From CALMEC01 sp963765105 (GTDB taxonomy: Bacteria > Actinomycetota > Thermoleophilia > Miltoncostaeales > Miltoncostaeaceae), in NCBI GenBank assembly GCA_963765105.1, contig CAVXUW010000004.1, forward strand, positions 930,001 through 994,000: a stretch of 64,000 nucleotides of DNA, read 5' to 3'. Positions 57,209 to 64,000 of the stretch are shown piece by piece. The notes beneath the pieces were generated by a model. That model worked only from the letters and a program-made list of their open reading frames with translations, did no database searches and had not been told where the DNA came from. The translations under genes and the position numbers were made by a program. Each line of letters opens with the position of its first letter. The stretch's first letter is position 1.

Positions 57209-59967
57209 TAGTTGGCGGTTGCTCCCAGTCCGGCGTGGTCGACGGTGGCGCCGCGGGAAACGGCGCGGATGGCGTCAAGGTCTGGCGTCGCGTTCGATAC
57301 CACCAGCACCTCACCGGGGCGATAGGCGCTGACCGCGTCGCGGACAGTTGCGATCAGCGACTCGTCCATCACTTCACCTTGAACAGACACACCCGCCTTC
57401 TGGAGCTGCTCGACCGCGTGGTGGACGCGTTGGATGCAGGCGCGACGTTTTGCGGTGGCCTCCTCACCCCAGGCGGGGTAGGGGACGTCGGCCGGCACAA
57501 CGAGCGTGAAGCGTGCGGGCGAACGGTCCGCGCGATCGCGCACCGCGGCAAGCAACCCTTCCACGCCGTTGTCGTCCGGGGCAAGGACAAGAACGTGGTC
57601 AAGGCCAGCACTCTCGATGGGGGCGCGCGCCTCTTTGCGTGACACGGTCACGTGCGAGACGGCCAGGTTGGTGGCCTTGCGCACACGGTCGACCACATCG
57701 GAGCGAAGCCATTCCGATTCCCCGAGCGGGTAGGTGGCGATCACGATCTCGTGCGCATTCTCGTCGGTCGCGACTTTGGCGATCTCGGCGACGAGGTCGT
57801 CGGAACCAATAACCCGGCCACTTGCGGGCACGTCGACCTCATCGAGCATTGCGATGGCCAGGTTCTGGCGGCGGGTCAGCGCGGCTGCATCATTCTCGGC
57901 GTCGGCCGGTGACACGAACGTGAAGCGCCAATAGCCGGCGGTTCCCAGCTCACGGACGGCGTCCATGAGCGACGACCCGGTGATGGTGTCGCGGGCGACA
58001 ACCAGGATGGTGGGCTCTTGATTCTCTGCCAGCTCGCCGCCACCGGTCTCCTCCGGTGCGAACACGATTGCGTGTCGTGCGCCAGCGATGCCGTACTGGT
58101 ACGGGCCACCGACAACCTGTGGTGTGGCATCGAAGTTGAAGACGGTGGGCGGTGATGACACAAGCCATTCGAGGGTGCGTCCACGCCACGGGTTCCACGG
58201 CGCTTTCGGGCCGGACCGCCACGACGTGATCATGTTGTAGAAGAACACCATGGTGCCGATCACCATGAGGCTCGACATGATGCTGATGACGAGGTTCAGC
58301 GTCGCGAAGCGCGGGTCGTAGTCCCACACGCGACGCGGCATGCCTTGCAGCCCCAGCCAGTGCATCGGCATGAACGTGGCGTTGAAACCGAAGAACGTCA
58401 GCCAGAAGTGCCACTTGCCGAGCTTCTCGTTGTACATCCGCCCGGTCATCTTCGGGAACCAGTAGTAGACCCCGGCGAAGATCGTGAAGATGCTGCCGCC
58501 GAAGAGCACGTAGTGAATGTGCGCCACGATGTAGTACGTGTCGCTCGAGAAGATATCGGCGGGCAAGACGCCGAGGAAGACGCCGGAGAGTCCACCCAAC
58601 ACGAAGGTAAATAGGAAGCCGAGGGCCCAGAGCATCGGGGTTTTCAGGTGAAGCTTGCCGCCCCAGATGGTGGCCAGCCACGACCACACCTTCACCCCGG
58701 TGGGCACCGCGATGATGACCGTCGTAATCATCATGGGGATACGCAACCACGGCGCCATGCCGGAGACGAACATGTGGTGGGCCCACACACCGAAGCCCAG
58801 CACCGCGATGGCGACCGTCGAGAAGGCCACGGCCCGATAGCCGAAGATCGGTTTACGCGAGAAGCTCGCGAGGATCTCGCTGATGATGCCGAAGCCCGGC
58901 AGCATCATGATGTAGACGGCTGGGTGGCTGTAGAACCAGAAGATGTGCTGGTAGCTGATGACGTCGCCACCGGCGGTCCAGTCGAAGAAGTGCGTGCCCA
59001 TAACGCGGTCGAACAACGTCATGAACTGCGAACCGGCGATGAACGGCGTGCCCAACACGACCAGTGCCGAGGTTGTGGCGTTGGCCCAGACGAGCAGCGG
59101 CATGCGCCAGACGGTCATTCCGGGCGCGCGCATGGTGATGATGGTCACCAGGAAGTTGACGGCGGTCATGATCGACGAGGCTCCGGCGAACTGCACACCC
59201 ACTTCGAACAGCGTGGTTCCGGTACCGGCCTGCGACGCGAGGGGCGTGTAGGCGGTCCACCCGGATGAGTATCCACCGAGGATGACACCGAGAAGGATCA
59301 GGATTCCGGCCGGGGGCAGCATCCATACCGACAGGGCGTTCAGCTTGGGGAACGCCATGTCTTTGGCGCCGATCATGATGGGCAGCACGTAGTTGGCCAA
59401 ACCGGCGAAGGCCGGGATGACGACCAAGAAAATCATGAGCGCGGCATGCCCACTGAACAGCGTGTTGTAGCCCTCGCCGTCGGTGATCGTGGCGCCGGGC
59501 TCCGACAGTTCCACGCGCACCAGTTCGGCCAGTGAACCGCTGACGATCATGAAGAAGAACACCGTGACCATGTACTGGACGCCGATGACCTTGTGATCGG
59601 TATTTACGCGGAAGTAGTCGCGCCAGCTCGTGGCCCCATGGAAGCTGTGGTCCTCGTAGTTGACGTGCTTGCCAGAAAGCCAGCGTCCCCAGAAGTCGAA
59701 GCAGCCGATGCCGATGAGGAAGCCGATCACCGACAGGAATGCCGCGACCGAGTAGTAGACCTGGGGGTTGCCCCACAAGGGACGCACGCCAAAGGCGAAA
59801 CGGATGAGGAAGGGGAGGAGGAAGCCGAGACCGGTGCCGACGAGCGTGCCCCAGAAGGCTCGCGTCCACCAGTACTTCACCGACCGGTAGTCGGCGTGGT
59901 GGGCGTGCCCGCCACCGGAGCCGTGGGGGATGGGGGTGCCGGTGCCGCCGGTGACGTGAGTCGCCAC
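57208..59967 (-). CDS. ctaD: Cytochrome c oxidase subunit I with a fused tandem stress-protein-like C-terminus
   Basis: A 919-residue protein. An N-terminal extension of about 110 residues with two extra helices precedes the normal start 'NTDHKVIGVQYMVT'. The oxidase core has 'FSGHAALMIF' (haem a ligand), 'WFYSHPAVYIMMLPGFG' (CuB His and cross-linked Tyr), 'WAHHMFVSGM' (CuB histidines) and 'DTYYIVAHIHYVLFGG' (haem ligands). YSHPxVY with Ala instead of Glu assigns it to A2-type oxidases. From about residue 651 to the end lie two copies of a soluble domain ('PTILVVARDTITGSSLMDAV' and 'HVLVLAPDDNGVEGLLAAV') similar to universal-stress-like domains. Reduces oxygen to water and pumps protons. GTG 59967. 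Confidence 0.95.
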   Translation of the reverse strand: MATHVTGGTGTPIPHGSGGGHAHHADYRSVKYWWTRAFWGTLVGTGLGFLLPFLIRFAFGVRPLWGNPQVYYSVAAFLSVIGFLIGIGCFDFWGRWLSGKHVNYEDHSFHGATSWRDYFRVNTDHKVIGVQYMVTVFFFMIVSGSLAELVRVELSEPGATITDGEGYNTLFSGHAALMIFLVVIPAFAGLANYVLPIMIGAKDMAFPKLNALSVWMLPPAGILILLGVILGGYSSGWTAYTPLASQAGTGTTLFEVGVQFAGASSIMTAVNFLVTIITMRAPGMTVWRMPLLVWANATTSALVVLGTPFIAGSQFMTLFDRVMGTHFFDWTAGGDVISYQHIFWFYSHPAVYIMMLPGFGIISEILASFSRKPIFGYRAVAFSTVAIAVLGFGVWAHHMFVSGMAPWLRIPMMITTVIIAVPTGVKVWSWLATIWGGKLHLKTPMLWALGFLFTFVLGGLSGVFLGVLPADIFSSDTYYIVAHIHYVLFGGSIFTIFAGVYYWFPKMTGRMYNEKLGKWHFWLTFFGFNATFMPMHWLGLQGMPRRVWDYDPRFATLNLVISIMSSLMVIGTMVFFYNMITSWRSGPKAPWNPWRGRTLEWLVSSPPTVFNFDATPQVVGGPYQYGIAGARHAIVFAPEETGGGELAENQEPTILVVARDTITGSSLMDAVRELGTAGYWRFTFVSPADAENDAAALTRRQNLAIAMLDEVDVPASGRVIGSDDLVAEIAKVATDENAHEIVIATYPLGESEWLRSDVVDRVRKATNLAVSHVTVSRKEARAPIESAGLDHVLVLAPDDNGVEGLLAAVRDRADRSPARFTLVVPADVPYPAWGEEATAKRRACIQRVHHAVEQLQKAGVSVQGEVMDESLIATVRDAVSAYRPGEVLVVSNATPDLDAIRAVSRGATVDHAGLGATAN

Positions 59968-59970
59968 GGG

Positions 59971-60774
59971 CTAGCCCTGCCCCTCGGCAGCCGCGTCAGC
60001 CTTGGCTTTGGACGCCCACGCCTCGTAGTCGGATTTCGTCAGTGCGAACATCTGCGTACGCATCACCGAATGTCCGGCCCCGCAGAGTTCGGCGCAGATG
60101 ACATCGAACTTTCGTCCGGCGTACTCGGGCTTCATCGTAAAACGGACGCGGTCGTTGACGTTTCCGGGCACGGCGTCGCCCTTGATTCGCGTCTCGTAGA
60201 CGAAGAAGTCGTGGATGACGTCTTTTGCGCGGAGCCGCAGGATGATCTGACGGTCAACAGGGACGCGCAGGTCACCGGTGGTGACGCCAAGGTCGGGATA
60301 GGTGAATTCCCACGCGAACTGCTGGGCGAGCACATCGACGTACATCGGTCCGCCATTGGCGGTCGCAATCTCTTCGTTTTGAACGAGGACGACGGAGGCC
60401 CAGGCGGCGGTGACGCCAAGCATCACGGTGGGGATGGCCGTCCAGATGATCTCGAGCAAGGTGTTGCCGTGGGTGGGTGGCCCGTCCTCGTCATCGTCGT
60501 CTCCCACGCGGAACTTCCAGACCGAGTAGATCAGGAAGGTTGCAACGATCGTGAAGATGCCGATGCTGGCCCACACCGTCCACCAGATCAAAAGGTCGAC
60601 ACGGTCGGCCTCTTTGGACGCCGGGTCGGGCAACCAATCGATGGCCAGCGCAATAACCACGCAGATCGCCCCGACGACGAAGCCGATGATGGCGATTGGC
60701 AGCACGTGGCCGCTGCGGAAGAGCTTGACCAAGACGAGAGGAAAACTACCACGCACGGATGGGCATACCTGCAC
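59971..60774 (-). CDS. ctaC: Cytochrome c oxidase subunit II
   Basis: A protein of up to 267 residues. Three hydrophobic segments (about 25-48, 62-88 and 105-130) precede the copper domain; subunit II usually has two. The CuA site is complete: 'DVIHDFFV' (His) and 'CAELCGAGHSVMRTQM' (two Cys, His, Met). It receives electrons from cytochrome c. Start is uncertain: GTG 60774 or GTG 60756. coxA follows after three bases. Confidence 0.94.
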   Translation of the reverse strand: MQVCPSVRGSFPLVLVKLFRSGHVLPIAIIGFVVGAICVVIALAIDWLPDPASKEADRVDLLIWWTVWASIGIFTIVATFLIYSVWKFRVGDDDDEDGPPTHGNTLLEIIWTAIPTVMLGVTAAWASVVLVQNEEIATANGGPMYVDVLAQQFAWEFTYPDLGVTTGDLRVPVDRQIILRLRAKDVIHDFFVYETRIKGDAVPGNVNDRVRFTMKPEYAGRKFDVICAELCGAGHSVMRTQMFALTKSDYEAWASKAKADAAAEGQG

Positions 60775-60909
60775 GAAACACGCCGGTCAGACGTCCCCTT
60801 CTCACCGGGTCGTTGCGGCATGATTCCTCGAGCCGCGATGTATCTGGACGACCGGCCCTCGCTCTGTCGAGAAGCAACGGCGTTTCCCGTTCACGACCAA
60901 GGAGCTCAC

Positions 60910-61413
60910 ATGCCATCCCGCCGATCTCTCCTCATCGCCTGCACCGTCGCGACCGGCGCGACCTGGATAGGTGCCACCACCGCGGTGTCTTTACCCGCGT
61001 TCACCACGGCCGCAAAATCACGCACCGTCCCCGCCAGTACCCCCCAGGCGACCCTGGCGAGCGTGACCGTCGGCCGACACGCAACTTTCGACCGCATCGT
61101 CTTTCGCTGGCGTGGGTCCACGCCCGGATACCAGGTTCGCTATATCCCGCAGGTAATCGGCGATGGATCCGGTGAGCCGATCCCCGTCCGCGGCCGCTAC
61201 TTTCTCGGCATTCGCTTCGAACCGACGGTCAACGGAACCACGGCGGGCGTCCCGTCCACGTACACGCCGCTCTTCCCCACCCTTCGCCAGATGAAGGTGT
61301 CGGGCGACTTCGAAGGAGTCGTCAACTTCGGCGCCGGGCTCTCGAAACGGGCCGGTTTCCGCGTCTTCACGCTGAGCTCGCCACGACGCATCGTGGTCGA
61401 TGTGAAGCACTAG
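60910..61413 (+). CDS. Secreted AMIN-like domain protein
   Basis: A 167-residue protein with a signal peptide ('SRRSLLIACTVATGATWIG'), a short Ser/Thr linker and a single domain: 'FDRIVFRWRGSTPGYQVRYI', 'GDGSGEPIPVRGRYFLGIRF' and 'RRIVVDVKH'. This is the AMIN-like beta domain common in actinobacterial secreted and lipoproteins, thought to bind cell-wall or surface glycans. AAGGAG precedes ATG 60910. Divergent from coxB. Confidence 0.85.
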   Translation: MPSRRSLLIACTVATGATWIGATTAVSLPAFTTAAKSRTVPASTPQATLASVTVGRHATFDRIVFRWRGSTPGYQVRYIPQVIGDGSGEPIPVRGRYFLGIRFEPTVNGTTAGVPSTYTPLFPTLRQMKVSGDFEGVVNFGAGLSKRAGFRVFTLSSPRRIVVDVKH

Positions 61414-61419
61414 TCGCCG

Positions 61420-61457
61420 CGTTCGTGGCGGGCCGGGCGGGCGGCTCGCCACGAACG
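61420..61457 (+). terminator. Hairpin after the AMIN-like gene
   Basis: CGTTCGTGGCG and CGCCACGAACG make a perfect eleven-pair stem over a 16-base GC-rich loop, seven bases after the stop codon and directly before the next gene's -10. Confidence 0.75.
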
Positions 61458-61460
61458 TCA

Positions 61461-61466
61461 TAGACT
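61461..61466 (+). promoter_or_regulatory. Leaderless-type -10 element TAGACT
   Basis: TAGACT ends six bases before ATG 61473; no Shine-Dalgarno is present. Confidence 0.55.
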
Positions 61467-61472
61467 GCCGGC

Positions 61473-61877
61473 ATGGAACTCTCACTCGATGCCATCGGCC
61501 TTGTCGTGAGCGATATCCCGGCGTCGCTGGCGTTCTACCGCCTCTTGGGCCTCGACATCCCCGTGGATGCGGACGAGGCTCCGCATGTGGAGATCACCCT
61601 GGCCGGCGGTCTTCGGCTGATGTGGGATGCACCGTCGACGGTGTCGAGCTTCGACCCCACCTGGACGGCCCCGACGGGAGGCCATCGCGTCGCATTGGCA
61701 TTTGCCGCGCAATCTCCAGCCGCGGTGGACGCAGCGTACGCCGAAATCGTCGCGGCCGGCTTCACCGGGCAAGTCGCCCCCTGGGACGCGTTTTGGGGTC
61801 AGCGGTATGCCGTGGTTCACGACCCCGATGGCAACGCCGTCGAGTTGTTTGCCGCCGCCGAACCCGCCGAGGGTTAA
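61473..61877 (+). CDS. VOC (glyoxalase/bleomycin resistance) family protein
   Basis: A 134-residue VOC-fold protein: 'LDAIGLVVSDIPASLAFYRL', 'VEITLAGGLRLMW', 'TGGHRVALAFAA' and 'AVVHDPDGNAVELFAAAE'. Metal-ligand positions are only partly typical, so it may be a binding or antibiotic-sequestering protein. It starts on a leaderless-type promoter. Its TAA interleaves with the TAA of the convergent MFS gene in TTAA. Confidence 0.88.
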   Translation: MELSLDAIGLVVSDIPASLAFYRLLGLDIPVDADEAPHVEITLAGGLRLMWDAPSTVSSFDPTWTAPTGGHRVALAFAAQSPAAVDAAYAEIVAAGFTGQVAPWDAFWGQRYAVVHDPDGNAVELFAAAEPAEG

Positions 61878-63085
61878 CCGGGAGCCGACACCGCGCCCGA
61901 TGGGCGGACGCTGCGCCGTGCGGTGCCGAGCGCGATGAGCAGGCACACACCAAAGAGAACGGCGCCGACGATGTAGGGCACGGGCACGTCGAGGTCGAAG
62001 AGGGCAAGCGCAGTGACCGGGCCCGCGACCCGGGCAAGACCGCTCGCTGATGCCACCAGGCCGAGCATGCCGCCCTGGTCATCATCGCTCACCAGCTTCG
62101 ACACGATCGCCGTGACGGTGGGGAACACGAGCCCGGAGCCGGCCAGAAGCGCGGTGACCGGAAGAAGGGCCCACACGTTTGTGGTGATCGCCATGAGCCC
62201 AAGCCCAACGGCGGTGATGACGATACCCGCGATCATCACCGGCCACTCCCCGTAGCGGGCGACGAGCGGGCCAATGCCCTTTCCTTGCACGACGGCGACC
62301 ACCACACCGATGTAGGCGAAGATGAGGCCAGTTTCGAGGAACCCGAAGTCGAAGCGCCGCTCACCGAACAGAGCAAACGTCTGCTCCATACCCACGAACG
62401 CGAACGTACCGATGAAGGTGATGGCAAGCATCGCCACGATCTCCGGTCGACGGATGGCCGAACGCATCAGCTCGCGCCGGGACGACGGCGTCGAGCGACG
62501 CCGCTCGGGCTCCGGCAGGCGTTTCCACGCAATCAGGAGGTTGATCGCGGCGACGGCGGCGGCCACGAAGAACGGGAAACGCTTGTCAACCAACGCGCAC
62601 AGACCGCCGAGGGCGGGGCCGATGATGAATCCAATGCCGAACGCGGCGCCGATGAGGCCCATGCCCTTGGCGCGCTCGTCCCTCGTCGTGATGTCGGCGA
62701 CGTACGCCTGTGCGGCCGAGTACGAGGCGCCGGCGATGCCGTTCAGGATGCGCGCCACCCACAGGAACGCCAGCGATGTCGCGAGGCCCACGAGGAGCGA
62801 CGAGATGGCGGTCCCGGCCAGCGCAACGAGGATGATGGGACGGCGACCGTAACGGTCGGACAGGCGTCCCCACACCGGGGCAAAGAGAAACTGCATGGCC
62901 GCATAGGAGGTGCCCAGCAGGCCGATCTCGATCGCCGATGCCCCGAGATCCTCGGCCCAGAGCGGCAGGATGGGAATGACGATTCCGAAGCCCACGAGGT
63001 CGATAACGACCGTGGTGAACACGATTCCGAGCGGAGTGAGGAAGAAGTTCTCACCCGACCGGTCGCCGTGACGGGAGCGACGCAT
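61874..63085 (-). CDS. MFS drug transporter, TetA-like
   Basis: A 403-residue, 12-helix transporter. 'VVIDLVGFGIVIPILPLWAE', 'APVWGRLSDRYGRRPIILVA' (motif A), 'RILNGIAGASYSAAQAYVAD' and 'IGAAFGIGFIIGPALGGLC' (motif C) place it among the DHA1 drug/proton antiporters related to TetA. Actual substrate unknown. It lies eight bases after ctaB on the same strand and is probably co-transcribed. Confidence 0.9.
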   Translation of the reverse strand: MRRSRHGDRSGENFFLTPLGIVFTTVVIDLVGFGIVIPILPLWAEDLGASAIEIGLLGTSYAAMQFLFAPVWGRLSDRYGRRPIILVALAGTAISSLLVGLATSLAFLWVARILNGIAGASYSAAQAYVADITTRDERAKGMGLIGAAFGIGFIIGPALGGLCALVDKRFPFFVAAAVAAINLLIAWKRLPEPERRRSTPSSRRELMRSAIRRPEIVAMLAITFIGTFAFVGMEQTFALFGERRFDFGFLETGLIFAYIGVVVAVVQGKGIGPLVARYGEWPVMIAGIVITAVGLGLMAITTNVWALLPVTALLAGSGLVFPTVTAIVSKLVSDDDQGGMLGLVASASGLARVAGPVTALALFDLDVPVPYIVGAVLFGVCLLIALGTARRSVRPSGAVSAPG

Positions 63086-63093
63086 GCGGGTGG

Positions 63094-63996
<903 letters not shown>

Positions 63997-64000
63997 CTTC

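Noticed and set aside
59593..60909. Upstream extension of the AMIN-like gene
   Set aside because: The frame is open but runs antisense through coxA and coxB; the signal peptide and AAGGAG place the start at 60910.

Overview
The window is GC-rich (about two thirds G+C), densely coded bacterial DNA with short gaps and many ATGA, GTGA or TGATG start/stop overlaps. An actinobacterium is indicated by a mycobacterial-style CysO/CysM pair, ATPase-MFS-cytochrome gene families typical of the phylum, a CIRCE-controlled groESL operon, ThyX-type thymidylate synthase, and many promoters of the form TANNNT followed by six bases and then the start codon, as expected for leaderless mRNAs. The surface protein at 25863-26579, with its 'MVIALIALFVALSG' start and 'NADL/VKNA' repeats, and the tandem stress-protein-like tail on the cytochrome oxidase resemble proteins I associate with the class Thermoleophilia; that placement is an inference.

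Layout. 1-1920: sulfur-carrier cysteine synthesis (cysM end, cysO, rhodanese-MoeB). 2000-9061: mixed small genes, an Fsr-like exporter, rarA, a frameshifted SIMPL protein, ltrA, an arginase-family enzyme and gloA. 9119-9660: six and a half tandem copies of an 84/85-bp repeat, followed by cspA. 10156-19048: double-ThyX protein, DUF1385, an unusual membrane-anchored ECF sigma factor, methylmalonyl-CoA epimerase, yqeY, and a coupled ychF/ATP-grasp/comB set. 19103-25643: an Asp-rich secreted protein, an HD-domain exonuclease with a UvrD helicase-nuclease, DUF1015 and MOSC proteins. 25863-28771: surface protein, vapBC, a decayed domain fragment, a sulfite-oxidase-like enzyme. 28842-32024: clpP and groESL. 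32077-40229: housekeeping genes (nudix, rsgA, pyrE, mscL, LOG protein, two-component system) and a protein with four TGWExLDKW repeats. 40291: tRNA-Phe.

41745-47906 is a haem and cytochrome c maturation block on the minus strand: ubiA-family prenyltransferase, ccmABCD, hemA, hemC, hemD. 53012-63996 holds the terminal oxidase: ctaB, coxB, coxA, coxC and a lipoprotein cytochrome c, followed by a GGDEF-EAL regulator. Together these supply haem (HemACD), convert it for the oxidase (CtaB), attach it to c-type cytochromes (Ccm) and build an A2-type aa3/caa3-like oxidase, so the window is dominated by aerobic respiration. Between them lie an MFS transporter, a VanX-like dipeptidase and a cupredoxin/DUF1800/DUF1501 export set.

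The most notable signals are: the CoxA fusion to a tandem stress-protein-like domain; four genes whose only sensible start codons are ATC or CTG; the 84/85-bp repeat array; the TGWExLDKW repeat protein; a double ThyX in which the signature motif is split between the halves; and ten leaderless-type promoters with identical six-base spacing. I see no prophage, CRISPR array, insertion sequence or rRNA.
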